From Arsenophonus sp052174495 (lineage in GTDB: Bacteria; Pseudomonadota; Gammaproteobacteria; Enterobacterales; Enterobacteriaceae), in the NCBI GenBank assembly GCA_052174495.1, contig JBQMRR010000014.1, forward strand, positions 1 through 55,642: a stretch of 55,642 nucleotides of DNA, read 5' to 3'. The notes beneath the pieces were generated by a model. It worked only from the letters and a program-made list of their open reading frames with translations. It did not search any database and was not told the DNA's origin. Of the stretch, positions 1-10,468 are shown piece by piece (position 1 is the stretch's first letter; each line of letters starts with the position of its first letter). The position numbers were made by a program, and so were the translations under genes.

Positions 1-92
1 TTTTCTTGTACAGAATCCTTATTGCTGGAGCATCCAGTAATAAATAAACTCAATGTGGCTGCTGATAGCAGATATTTTATACTTTTAATCAC
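1..92 (-). CDS. bamD: BamD outer-membrane assembly lipoprotein, 5' end only
   Basis: This is the first 30 codons of a lipoprotein gene that runs off the left edge. The translation starts VIKSIKYLLSAATLSLF and continues ITGCSSNKDSVQE. That is a lipoprotein signal peptide with a lipobox ending in Cys, and it closely resembles the E. coli BamD N-terminus (YLVAAATLSLFLAGCS). BamD is an essential TPR lipoprotein of the BAM complex, which inserts beta-barrel proteins in the outer membrane. I chose the GTG at 92-90 because an AGAGGA ribosome site lies just upstream of it. The gene is divergent from rluD, the same arrangement as in E. coli. Only the signal region is visible, so intactness of the rest cannot be judged. 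Confidence 0.85.
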   Translation of the reverse strand, partial: MIKSIKYLLSAATLSLFITGCSSNKDSVQE

Positions 93-219
93 GTGATTGT
101 TTCCTCTAAATATTTTTGGAAGATTTCCATAAAGCCTTTAATGAAATATAAGTTACAATAGCACATATTTAATTAAAATGGCACTACCATTAAAATGTAA
201 GCTTTACTATAGATAATTT

Positions 220-1197
220 ATGGATAAACAATTACAACTCCAGGTAAAAACTTTAAAATTGCAACTTAGCCAACGTCTGGATCAGACATTAGCTGAATTA
301 TTTCCTGATTACTCTCGTTCACAGATTAAAAAGTGGATTTTAGATAATAGAGTGCAGGTAAATGGTAAGATTATAAATAGGCCGAAAGAAAAAGTATTTG
401 GCAGCGAACAAATTGACATTAATGTACTTCTTGAAGAAGATATGCGTTGGCAACCACAAAATATTCCATTAAACATTGTTTATGAAGATGACGAAATAAT
501 TGTCATTAATAAACCTTGTGATTTAGTGGTTCATCCAGGAGCAGGAAATCTAGATGGAACGATACTAAATGCACTTTTATATCACTATCCTGAAATTATA
601 AATGTTCCACGAGCAGGAATTGTTCATCGACTTGATAAAGATACTACCGGATTAATGGTTATAGCAAAAACAATACCTGCACAGATTCATTTAATTCAAT
701 CTTTGCAGCTAAGAAAGATTACACGTGAATATGAAGCAATAGTAAATGGTTACATGACTGCTGGTGGAATGGTAAATGAACCTATTGCTCGTCATCCAAC
801 TAAGCGAACACATATGGCTATTCATCCGTTTGGAAAACCCGCTATTACGCATTATCGAATCATGGAGCATTTTCGCATTCATACCAGGCTTAAATTACGA
901 TTAGAATCAGGCAGAACACATCAAATTCGTGTTCACATGGCGCATATTAATCATCCTTTAGTTGGCGATCCGGTATATGGCGGTCGTCCACACACATTAA
1001 AAGGTGTTTCAAAGGAGTTTTGTCAAATTGTGAATAATTTTAATCGGCAGGCACTTCATGCTACGATGTTACGTTTATATCACCCTTGTACAGGTATTGA
1101 AATGGAATGGCACGCAGATATTCCTGCAGATATAATTATATTAATTAATATGCTTAAAGCAGATTCAGTGATACACAAAGATGAAATGGATTGCTAA
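220..1197 (+). CDS. rluD: 23S rRNA pseudouridine synthase RluD
   Basis: The product is 325 residues, against 326 in E. coli. It isomerises uridines 1911, 1915 and 1917 in helix 69 of 23S rRNA, which matters for ribosome assembly. An N-terminal S4 RNA-binding domain (about residues 18-80) precedes the RluA-type catalytic domain. The motif HRLDKDTTG carries the catalytic Asp at residue 139, the same number as in E. coli, and the conserved NKP and GRTHQIRVH motifs are present. It lies divergent from bamD and directly upstream of the ruined pgeF, reproducing the E. coli bamD-rluD-pgeF-clpB order. No internal lesion is seen. Confidence 0.96.
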   Translation: MDKQLQLQVKTLKLQLSQRLDQTLAELFPDYSRSQIKKWILDNRVQVNGKIINRPKEKVFGSEQIDINVLLEEDMRWQPQNIPLNIVYEDDEIIVINKPCDLVVHPGAGNLDGTILNALLYHYPEIINVPRAGIVHRLDKDTTGLMVIAKTIPAQIHLIQSLQLRKITREYEAIVNGYMTAGGMVNEPIARHPTKRTHMAIHPFGKPAITHYRIMEHFRIHTRLKLRLESGRTHQIRVHMAHINHPLVGDPVYGGRPHTLKGVSKEFCQIVNNFNRQALHATMLRLYHPCTGIEMEWHADIPADIIILINMLKADSVIHKDEMDC

Positions 1198-1820
1198 ATA
1201 GATATTTTAATACATCCGGATTGGCAGAACCTAAAACAGTTATTCCTTGTATTACAAGGTGTATTAGTGTCGATAGTTTATCATCTTACGATAGTTTTAA
1301 TCTAGGATTGCATGTCGGAGATTAATCACAATTAGTGAAATAAAATCGTAATATCTTAATAAAAATCGCACAACTATTATCACAGCCTTACTGACTTAAT
1401 CAGGTTCATTACACGCATATTATTGATTTTGCTAAGAAAAAATTCTAATCAGTAAAGATAATACATATAGTTGTGAACGGAAATAAGTGTGTATCATGCT
1501 CTGATAGCAGACTGTTTGTCTGTTTTATTCTCTAACTAATAAAAGGCACGAAAATTGCTGCCGTACATCCTGCTAGAAGAGTTTGTATGATAGGATTCTG
1601 GGAAAAGGCAATAAAACAATTTAAATCACCGGTTTCCTCTATTATGGCCTGGTTTGGTACCAACTATTAGCACGAAAAAATTTGAAGTAAGTACCTGAAA
1701 TTAGAAATGATTTTATCGTACATAATGCAGAATTAGCGCAAGGTTCTAAAGATTATGATAATGATAAATATCTAGCCAATCTTTACTTGCTTAGCGCGCT
1801 TGAAATTGAGTGAAATTAAT
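1198..1820 (+). pseudogene. pgeF: pgeF (yfiH) pseudogene, peptidoglycan editing factor
   Basis: No long reading frame survives, but pieces of PgeF can be read in order in shifting frames. Right after rluD comes ILIHPDWQNLK (E. coli KLIVPQWPQPK). Near 1285-1325 comes SSYDSFNLGLHVGD (E. coli PYDSLNLGAHCGD). Near 1555-1600 comes AAVHPARRVCMIGFWEKA (E. coli AAAHAGWRGLCAGVLEE). Near 1640 comes MAWFGTNY (E. coli LAWLGPAIG), and near 1760-1815 NDKYLANLYLLSALE (E. coli GDKYLADIYQLARQ). The position between rluD and clpB is the E. coli position of this gene. PgeF is a copper-type hydrolase that removes wrongly incorporated L-Ser at position 1 of the peptidoglycan stem peptide. Stops and frameshifts throughout make it non-functional. 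Confidence 0.88.
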
Positions 1821-1981
1821 AAAAAAGTATTTATGATGGAATCTATTTTTCAGTTTAGGGAGTAAGGTATTTTTCTTATTGTTGTGATAGCATAAACGAA
1901 TGAATGGCATCATTGATTTTGTTAAAATAAATTTTTAACAATTAATTAATTATTTATATTAATAGCTATTATTGTAAGTAA

Positions 1982-2010
1982 CTTGAATTATATCAAATAA
2001 AACTTCATTT
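1982..2010 (+). promoter_or_regulatory. Candidate sigma32 heat-shock promoter of clpB
   Basis: The -35 element CTTGAA (1982-1987) is followed after 15 bases by CTTCATTT (2003-2010), which matches 6 of 8 positions of the sigma32 -10 consensus CCCCATNT. It lies about 50 bases before the clpB start, and clpB is a classical sigma32 gene in E. coli. The sites are seen in the sequence; their activity is inferred. Confidence 0.55.
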
Positions 2011-2058
2011 AATCTATTAATCTATATGCAATGATTCTAATTATATTTTGGAGATATT

Positions 2059-4632
2059 ATGCATTTAGAGTACTTTACCAATAAATTTCAACAAGCATTA
2101 GCTGATGCTCAATCTTTAGCAATTGGACGAGATAATCAATTTATTGAACCCGTACATTTACTCATTGCCTTCTTAGATCAAGAAGGCGGTATATTACGTC
2201 CTTTATTGACATCGATAGGAGTTAATATTAAGCAGTTTAGTAAAAAAGTAAACAATATTCTCAATATTTTACCGCAAGTGCATGGTACTACTGATAATGT
2301 CCATCCATCAAAGAATCTTATTCAAGACTTAAATTTTTGTAATAAGCTAGCCAAAGAGCGAGGTGATATATTTATTTCCTCAGAGCTGTTTTTGTTAGCA
2401 ATTTTAAATACCAAAACCTCTCTAGCAGATATCCTTAAAACGATGGGAGCGAATAAAGTAAATATAGAAAAGGCGATAGAACAAATGCGCGATGGTGAAA
2501 ATGTTAATGATCAAGGTGCTGAAGAGCACCGTCAAGCACTTAAAAAATATACAATTAATTTAACTGAGAGAGCTGAACAAGGCAAACTCGATCCTGTTAT
2601 TGGACGTGATGAAGAGATTCGTCGAACAATACAAGTTCTGCAGCGCCGAACAAAAAATAATCCAGTTTTAATTGGGGAACCAGGGGTAGGTAAGACTGCG
2701 ATCGTTGAAGGTCTCGCTCAACGAATTGTTAATGGTGAACTACCTGAAGGACTAAAAAATAAACGCGTTCTCTCTTTAGATATTGGTTCTTTGCTGGCTG
2801 GTGCAAAATATCGTGGTGAATTTGAAGAACGTTTAAAGGCCGTCTTGAATAATTTAACTAAACAAGAAGGAAATGTAATTCTATTTATTGATGAATTGCA
2901 TATGATGGTTGGTGCAGGTAAGGCTGAAGGTGCAATGGACGCTGGTAATATGTTAAAACCAGCACTAGCCCGAGGAGAATTACATTGTGTTGGTGCGACT
3001 ACACTTGATGAATATCATCAGTATATTGAAAAGGATGCGGCACTAGAGCGTCGTTTTCAAAAAGTTTACGTTGCTGAACCTACCGTTGAGGATACTATTG
3101 CAATATTAAGGGGGCTTAAAGAACGTTATGAGCTACATCATCATGTACAGATAACTGACCCCGCTATTGTTGCTGCTGCTAGTTTATCAAATCGTTATAT
3201 TTCTGATCGCATGCTACCTGATAAAGCAATAGATTTAATTGATGAAGCTGGTGCTAGCTTACGAATGCAAATGGATTCTAAACCAGAAGTACTTGATCGT
3301 TTAGAACGTCGGGTTATTCAATTAAAACTTGAACAGCAAGCACTAAAAAAGGAATCTGATGAAGGCAGTAAAAAACGACTTAAAATGCTAGAGGAAGAAC
3401 TATTAGAAAAAGAACGAGAATATTCAGAGCTAGAAGAAGAGTGGAAAGCGGAAAAAGCAGAGCTTACCGGTACGCAGCATATAAAAGCGGAATTAGAAAA
3501 TTTACGTATAAATATGGAGAAGGCTCGACGTAGTGGTGATTTAGCTAAAATGTCAGAATTACAATATGGAAAAATTCCTGAATTAGAAAAACAACTTGAA
3601 GTTGCCACGAAAGCAGAAAATAACACCATGAAGTTATTGCGTAATAAAGTGACTGATGCAGAGATTGCTGAAATATTAGCCCGTTGGACAGGTATCCCTA
3701 TTGCAAGAATGTTAGAAAGTGAACGTGAAAGATTACTTTATATAGAGCAAGATCTACATAAGCGTGTTATTGGCCAGAATGAAGCTGTTGATGCGGTATC
3801 GAATGCTATTCGACGTAATCGTGCTGGTTTATCAGATCCAAATCGCCCTATTGGTTCATTTTTATTTTTAGGTCCTACGGGTGTTGGTAAAACTGAGCTA
3901 TGTAAGACACTGGCAAATTTTTTATTTGATAGTGATAATGCTATGGTACGCATTGATATGTCTGAATTTATGGAAAAACATACTGTCTCCAGGCTACTTG
4001 GAGCACCTCCAGGTTATGTAGGATATGAAGAAGGCGGTTATTTAACCGAAACAATCCGTCGCCGTCCTTATTCTGTTATTTTGCTAGATGAAATTGAAAA
4101 AGCGCATCCTGATATTTTCAATATTTTATTGCAAGTTCTGGATGATGGTCGTTTAACTGATGGCCAGGGAAGAACGGTTAATTTTCTTAATACGGTTGTT
4201 ATTATGACATCAAACTTAGGTTCTGATTTGATCCAAGAGGGTTTTGGTAGTTTAAGTTATGATGAGATAAAAAAGATTGTCATGAAACTTCTCAACCGTA
4301 GTTTCCGTCCTGAATTTATTAATCGTATTGATGAAATTGTGGTATTCCATCCCCTCAATAAAAAGCAAATTACAGAAATTGCCCAAATTCAACTATCACG
4401 TTTATATAAGCGTATGGAAGAACAAGGCTATAAAGTAAAAATTACATCAGCGGTATTAGAAAAACTGGGACAAGCAGGATTTGATCCGGTATTTGGCGCG
4501 CGCCCTTTAAAACGAGCGATTCAACAAGAGATAGAAAATTTATTGTCTGAACAGATGTTATCAGGCAAATTAGTACCCGGTAAACAAGTGACTCTTGATA
4601 TTAAAAATGCTATTATTATTGCTAAGCAATAA
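2059..4632 (+). CDS. clpB: ClpB protein disaggregase (Hsp100 AAA+ ATPase)
   Basis: The 857 residues match the full family length. ClpB is a hexameric cytosolic chaperone that pulls polypeptides out of aggregates together with DnaK/DnaJ/GrpE. In order it has an N-terminal Clp repeat domain (about 1-145), AAA+ module 1 with Walker A GEPGVGKT (about 206-213), a coiled-coil middle domain (about 405-525) rich in Glu, Lys and Leu, and AAA+ module 2 with Walker A GPTGVGKT. The pore motif KYRGEFEERLK is present. The ATG is preceded by TTGGAGAT. Methionine 142 (MRDGENVND) sits near where E. coli makes the short ClpB form by internal initiation. Upstream lies a sigma32-like promoter and downstream the rRNA operon, as at E. 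coli rrnG. Confidence 0.97.
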   Translation: MHLEYFTNKFQQALADAQSLAIGRDNQFIEPVHLLIAFLDQEGGILRPLLTSIGVNIKQFSKKVNNILNILPQVHGTTDNVHPSKNLIQDLNFCNKLAKERGDIFISSELFLLAILNTKTSLADILKTMGANKVNIEKAIEQMRDGENVNDQGAEEHRQALKKYTINLTERAEQGKLDPVIGRDEEIRRTIQVLQRRTKNNPVLIGEPGVGKTAIVEGLAQRIVNGELPEGLKNKRVLSLDIGSLLAGAKYRGEFEERLKAVLNNLTKQEGNVILFIDELHMMVGAGKAEGAMDAGNMLKPALARGELHCVGATTLDEYHQYIEKDAALERRFQKVYVAEPTVEDTIAILRGLKERYELHHHVQITDPAIVAAASLSNRYISDRMLPDKAIDLIDEAGASLRMQMDSKPEVLDRLERRVIQLKLEQQALKKESDEGSKKRLKMLEEELLEKEREYSELEEEWKAEKAELTGTQHIKAELENLRINMEKARRSGDLAKMSELQYGKIPELEKQLEVATKAENNTMKLLRNKVTDAEIAEILARWTGIPIARMLESERERLLYIEQDLHKRVIGQNEAVDAVSNAIRRNRAGLSDPNRPIGSFLFLGPTGVGKTELCKTLANFLFDSDNAMVRIDMSEFMEKHTVSRLLGAPPGYVGYEEGGYLTETIRRRPYSVILLDEIEKAHPDIFNILLQVLDDGRLTDGQGRTVNFLNTVVIMTSNLGSDLIQEGFGSLSYDEIKKIVMKLLNRSFRPEFINRIDEIVVFHPLNKKQITEIAQIQLSRLYKRMEEQGYKVKITSAVLEKLGQAGFDPVFGARPLKRAIQQEIENLLSEQMLSGKLVPGKQVTLDIKNAIIIAKQ

Positions 4633-4801
4633 ACAAAATAAAATTGTTAATCTTATTTTAAATAGATAAGATTTGACTCTTCAATAGTATTTAAAGAGTA
4701 ATAATTTCGATTAAAGATCGTTATTAGCAATGTACATAGATATTTTTAATTAAAAATTAGCTCAATAAATGAGCACTTAAACAGAAAAATGTAAATAATA
4801 G
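4633..4801. other. Intergenic: clpB 3' side
   Basis: This AT-rich non-coding stretch holds a weak hairpin, AATCTTAT at 4649-4656 pairing with ATAAGATT at 4666-4673. It lacks a following T-run, so it is at best a poor terminator. I see no gene here. Confidence 0.4.
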
Positions 4802-4829
4802 TTGTTAGTTTCATAAAATCACTTATAAT
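4802..4829 (+). promoter_or_regulatory. rRNA operon P1-type promoter
   Basis: TTGTTA (4802-4807), 16 bases and TATAAT (4824-4829), followed by GCC, match the layout of E. coli rrn P1 (TTGTCA, 16 bases, TATAAT, GC-rich discriminator). The AT-rich sequence upstream could act as an UP element. A second, weaker promoter may lie near 4890-4915. The promoter is preserved although most of the operon behind it is dead. Confidence 0.7.
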
Positions 4830-4934
4830 GCCATTATAATTAAAATGAATAATAAGTTTCTTATAAAGTAATAAAAGAATAACTGTAAATTCAAGTGAAA
4901 ACAGTATATAAACTATCTCGCGACGCAGATAGTG

Positions 4935-4946
4935 TGCTCTTTAACA
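4935..4946 (+). promoter_or_regulatory. rrn leader boxA antitermination site
   Basis: TGCTCTTTAACA is identical to the boxA core of the E. coli rrn leader, where NusB/NusE (S10) load to prevent premature termination. It sits about 215 bases before the 16S gene. The later leader just before 16S (TTCTTTGAGCATCAAACTTT, about 5141-5160) also follows the E. coli sequence. Confidence 0.85.
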
Positions 4947-4951
4947 ATTAA

Positions 4952-4976
4952 TTAGACAATCCATGTGGGCACTCAC
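4952..4976 (+). promoter_or_regulatory. 5' arm of the 16S RNase III processing stem
   Basis: These 25 bases can pair with 6721-6745 beyond the 16S 3' end: 22 Watson-Crick pairs, two G-U pairs and one A-C mismatch. In E. coli the equivalent helix brings the ends of pre-16S together for RNase III cutting. The mate is listed separately. Confidence 0.85.
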
Positions 4977-5162
4977 AAGACATCATCAAAATAAAATATT
5001 TGATTTTAAAGTCTTGAAGAGTAAAACAATTAGCTCATACTATGAGCTAATAAGCAGTAATGTTATTTTAGTAGGCAGCGGCGAAGGCAATAAAATGTTA
5101 CAAAGTTAACTGAACAAAAAGACATTACTAGCTAGTAAAACATTCTTTGAGCATCAAACTTT

Positions 5163-6704
<1,542 letters not shown>

Positions 6705-6720
6705 CCTAGATAGGTGGAAT

Positions 6721-6745
6721 GTGAGTGTTCACACGGATTGTCTAA
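6721..6745 (+). promoter_or_regulatory. 3' arm of the 16S RNase III processing stem
   Basis: These 25 bases start 16 bases after the 16S 3' end and pair with 4952-4976 (22 Watson-Crick, two G-U, one mismatch). It is the last well preserved element of the operon; decay begins immediately after it. Confidence 0.85.
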
Positions 6746-6770
6746 TAAAAATTAAGCAGGAGATATTATT

Positions 6771-6813
6771 AGTTTTGTAGCTTAGGTGATTACAAAACCA
6801 CTCAAGCTTCCAA
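6771..6813 (+). pseudogene. tRNA-Ile (GAU) pseudogene in the rRNA spacer
   Basis: GTTTTGTAGCTTAGGTGATTA mirrors the 5' half of spacer tRNA-Ile (GGCTTGTAGCTCAGGTGGTTA). After a deletion, ACCACTCAAGCTTCC mirrors its 3' end (TCCACTCAGGCCTACC). The anticodon arm and most of the variable and T arms are gone, about 43 bases instead of 77, so it cannot make a tRNA. Confidence 0.75.
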
Positions 6814-6880
6814 TATTGCTGATGAAAGTTTCTGAAAGGAAAGGTTACAGAGGATATGTAGATATAAACAATCTTAATGT

Positions 6881-6953
6881 AACTATAACCCACATTAGTT
6901 GGGGAAGTCTCTATTTTAAACATATGATATCAGCGGTTCCATCATACTTACCT
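6881..6953 (+). pseudogene. tRNA-Ala (UGC) pseudogene in the rRNA spacer
   Basis: The stretch aligns weakly but colinearly with spacer tRNA-Ala. CTATAACCCACATTAGTTGGGGA corresponds to CTATAGCTCAGCTGGGAG, and TCAGCGGTTCCATCATACTTACC to TCTGCGGTTCGATCCCGCATAGCTCCACC (each copy shown in pieces). The anticodon stem is destroyed. The Ile-then-Ala order fits a standard spacer, which supports the call. Confidence 0.55.
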
Positions 6954-7127
6954 AAGTCTTTTATTTTGCAAAACAAAATATGAACAGATAAAAGGTTACT
7001 CAGAGTAGTCTACTCCGAGTAACCTACTGCAAATAATAATGCTATATAATAATTTGAAATAAGCTAAAAATTGAAACACTTTTTATTTATAAAGTAGTGA
7101 AGAGAACTCTTAAAACATCAATTAACT

Positions 7128-8826
7128 GTATACAGTCTATAATACATGTGAATACCTAGGCAGTCAGAAATAATAAAGGATTTGCTAATCTGCGAAAAGC
7201 ATAGATTAGTTGATGTGAGGCACAATAGCTAGTAACATTTAAATGGGAAAATCCAGTATATTTATAAACTAGGTACACGAAAGTAGGTATTTGGTCCTGG
7301 ATCATTATATACATCTTTCTCATGTAGCCCTTATCAAGAGGTTATGATGAATATAGTTAAGTAAAAATATTATGATGATGAAACTCCATCCTCATGATGC
7401 TAACTATAATACGTAAAAGCAGAGCTGCTATTCAGGCCAGAGCAGCAATCTACATCTACTTTAGCTAAGCGTTATGAGATTATCTTTTAAACTTACTTTC
7501 ACTAAGTAAGTAAGTGAAATGATATTGATGATTACAGCCATATTCCCATCGTTTGCCGATATCGTTGTCGGCCGCTCATGGAGAGCCTATAGTCATTTTT
7601 ATAAAAAACGTTTTTGCTTCTACTCTATATCGTTGCTTTTACATAGCCGCCGAAATAAGAATTTCGCGTGAAATAATGAAAGAAGCACTAAATTTGCAAG
7701 GACAAAGCATTTAAAAACTATGCGTCTACTTAGCTGCATATAGCTATAAGTATCTTTCAAAGATGCAAAATAAAAAATTCACAATATCGTCTTTTTATAT
7801 TATAGGTTCCTTTGAGGAACCATATGGATTTTTATATATCCCTTACAAAGACAAGACTTAACTCTTAATTACATGATCTTAATCGAGCATATTGTTTATG
7901 GGTATCCCATCAGATACTTATACAATGGTAAAGAATTTATAGACCGCCTTCTAATCTAGAAAAACGTTCAGCCATCGAAAAATAGGAATTCAATTGTTTT
8001 GATACAGAGCTTGCTATAGAAAACCAAGCTTAGCCGTCAATGCATCCTTAAACTAATATGGGTATGAGCGATTTAATGACAGATAGAGGGCTAGAATATA
8101 TCATTTTAATTCTATTCAATAACTTGAGACTATTCTGAATCGATATATTGGATTTATGATCAGAAATCATACCAATTAGTCAATTATTAGTCTTAGGTAT
8201 CAAGACTTCATTAATAATCTATAAAGTCTTGTTTTAAAATTAAACTTGAACTTTTAAAAAAACTTACTACTATTCTGGAATAGTAGTAAATAGGTCTTAA
8301 TCATCGTCCAATAGTTATGAATAAAAAGCATCACTTAACAGATAAAAGGTACTCCTATAATAACAATCAACTGATACCATCCAAAAGTTTCATATTAACG
8401 ACGGTGTTCGATATATCAATATCGGCAAATCGATATCCTAGTGATGACTAGGTATCCTAAGAGTTAAGCTGTTTAGCATTAAAATCTTAATATGAGCTAA
8501 GTTTTAGAAGGTATTAAAACAAATTTCATCTCTACCTATCATGGTATGATAAGGTAATTATGTAGTGTGGCCGTTTCTACTAGGAACAGAGTAGACATAA
8601 CACTGGTATACAGGTTTTCATGTCAATAGAAAACATTAACTGATAACTAAATCTAGAAGAATAAACGCTGAAAACATCTAATCGGGAAACTTGTCTCAAA
8701 AAGAGTTTTTACTGACAGAACCAATAAAGGGGCTACCTCAAGAGAATGAGGTAGATAGGATAGGTGTGTAAGCATATCAATAGGTTGAGATCTAACCTGC
8801 TAATAATCTAAAATATGCTTAACCTC
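7128..8826 (+). pseudogene. rrl: 23S rRNA pseudogene, shrunken and eroded
   Basis: Two ends and several internal blocks of 23S can be aligned with E. coli. The 5' end reads ACCTAGGCAGTCAG, then GGATTTGCTAATCTGCGA (7150-7195). The peptidyl-transferase region at about 8333-8455 reads AACAGATAAAAGGTACTCC, then GATACCATCCAAAAGTTTCA and ACGACGGTGTTCG. The sarcin/3' region at 8570-8660 holds CTAGGAACAGAGTAGAC, and the 3' end at 8751-8826 reads AGGTGTGTAAGC to GCTTAACCTCA. Total length is about 1.7 kb against 2.9 kb, so over a kilobase is lost. Near-invariant bases of the catalytic core are substituted (GGGGATAACAGGCTG became TATAATAACAATCAACTG). It cannot form a functional large-subunit rRNA. Confidence 0.9.
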
Positions 8827-8895
8827 ACAAAACACTAAAGATGTTTGAGGCAAATAAAGCAGTGAAAATAAAATAGATAAATAAAAAAAAGAATT

Positions 8896-9026
8896 TATCT
8901 CGGCTGCAATATAGAGAGCAGCCGGCCCCCTAATCTGACTCCATTCTGAACTAAGAAGTGAAATGCTGTAGAGCCGATGATTGTAGTGTGTGTTCTTCCT
9001 ATATAAAAATAGGGAGAAGAAGGTAA
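8896..9026 (+). pseudogene. rrf: 5S rRNA pseudogene
   Basis: CCATTCTGAACTAAGAAGTG, then AAATGCTGTAGAGCCGATGA, follows the centre of 5S (CCATGCCGAACTCAGAAGTGAAACGCCGTAGCGCCGATGG), and TAGTGTGTGTTCTTCC to ATAGGGAGAAG follows its 3' part. The 5' third is scrambled, and the terminal helix that should pair the two ends is not formed. A perfect 7-bp inverted repeat CGGCTGC (8901-8907) / GCAGCCG (8918-8924) has appeared inside it. The position after 23S is canonical. I judge it dead, though it is less eroded than 23S. Confidence 0.75.
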
Positions 9027-9109
9027 CTTTTTTAGTATTTAATTTATTAAAAAGGTATTTTATTTTAAATAAATCACTATTAATTAGTAATTAAAATTGA
9101 ATTAACTTA

Positions 9110-10468
9110 TTAGAGAATTCTCCGTATTAGCCTATCAACGCGGATCCTTCGTAGACGACGAATAAGGGTTTTAACTTTTACTGGATAGCGCTGGATATTT
9201 TCAATCTCTTGATAATGATTTACAATATTAGTATTAGTTGTTATACATTTTAATTCTTTGTTTTTTTGCTGTAGCAAAACTTTTTTGGGATCATGAATTA
9301 ATATTGCATTTTCTAAATCTAATCTCCATGCACGAGGATTGAGATTATTACCGGTTATTAATTGCCAGCTATCATCTACCCAAATACCTTTTAAATGGTA
9401 GCTATTTTCCCCGTCTTTCCATAATCTAATGGTTAATTGCTGATTATCTACGAAATCTTGTAATTGACAGATAAATCGCCGTAGGTTAATTTCATATAAA
9501 TAAGGTAATGTACTGATAACTTTAAAAGGTTCTTCTGGTGGAAGATAAAAATCATTAGCTGTTTTATCACCGATAATAATTTCAATTTGTTTGCCGTCAC
9601 GCAATAAATTACTAATTATTTTTATTAAAATAGTTGGTAAATTAAAATATGGTGTACAGATAATCATTTTCTTTTCTGTACTACGCATTAAATGTGTTAT
9701 AGTTTTATTTAATTCATTTTTTCTTCCTAAACCAATTAATGGGGTTACTGCTAACTCTTTATTTGTGGCATTATTTTTCAATTGATAGTGACAATTTTTT
9801 AAATTATGGCGAAATTTTTTGATTAAACTTTTAATTTTAGTATTGTGTGGCCGGTGTGCTTGATCTAGACGCTGAATAGCAGGTGAAGATAACAAGCTTT
9901 GATCAATAAATCTTTTCATAGTTGCAGCTAATTGAATATTAGCTAATATATGATAACGGTCATAACGATAACGTTTATGTTGCTGGAGATAGATATCATT
10001 AATGCTAGCACCGCTATAAATAACGGTATCATCAAAGATAAAACCCTTTAGATGTAAAACACCTAAAGCTTCGCGTTTATTGACAGGTATACCAAAAGTA
10101 GCAATACTTAATCCTGGGTGGGCCATTGCCATTTGATAATACCAATCGGCATTAGTTCCACTGGCATTTGCACCAATACGAATACGTTGAGCACGATGCC
10201 AATCAACCATTATTTTAATATCTAATTCTGGTCGTGTCATTTTTGCTTGATAAAGTGCATTTAGTATATCTTGTCCTGCATCATCATGTTCAAAATAAAG
10301 TGCAATAATATAAATATACCGTTGAGCGTTGATAATATTATCTAACAGGGCTTCTCGAAAGCTTTCTGTTTGATAAAGAGTTATAACTCTAGTGGCAGAC
10401 TGAGATATTTTTGGTAATTGTTCAAGATATTTTTGATGCTTTACTTTTTTTAATTTAGACAACATCAC
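9110..10468 (-). CDS. pssA: CDP-diacylglycerol--serine O-phosphatidyltransferase (PssA)
   Basis: The 452 residues match E. coli PssA (451). It makes phosphatidylserine from CDP-diacylglycerol and serine, the committed step to phosphatidylethanolamine, and is a peripheral membrane enzyme of the phospholipase D superfamily. Both HKD motifs are present: HLKGFIFD with His139, Lys141 and Asp146, and HLKGIWVDD near residue 358. The Arg-rich C-terminus VKTLIRRLRRIRVDRLIRRIL (read in two parts) fits membrane or ribosome binding, as known in E. coli. The gene faces the dead rRNA operon, as pssA lies beyond rrnG in E. coli. The gene looks fully intact, in contrast to its surroundings. Confidence 0.96.
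   Translation of the reverse strand: MMLSKLKKVKHQKYLEQLPKISQSATRVITLYQTESFREALLDNIINAQRYIYIIALYFEHDDAGQDILNALYQAKMTRPELDIKIMVDWHRAQRIRIGANASGTNADWYYQMAMAHPGLSIATFGIPVNKREALGVLHLKGFIFDDTVIYSGASINDIYLQQHKRYRYDRYHILANIQLAATMKRFIDQSLLSSPAIQRLDQAHRPHNTKIKSLIKKFRHNLKNCHYQLKNNATNKELAVTPLIGLGRKNELNKTITHLMRSTEKKMIICTPYFNLPTILIKIISNLLRDGKQIEIIIGDKTANDFYLPPEEPFKVISTLPYLYEINLRRFICQLQDFVDNQQLTIRLWKDGENSYHLKGIWVDDSWQLITGNNLNPRAWRLDLENAILIHDPKKVLLQQKNKELKCITTNTNIVNHYQEIENIQRYPVKVKTLIRRLRRIRVDRLIRRIL

Noticed and set aside
8901..8924. The CGGCTGC/GCAGCCG hairpin as a terminator or regulatory RNA.
   Set aside because: It lies inside the 5S remnant, has no T-run, and could be chance from the GC-rich 5S sequence.
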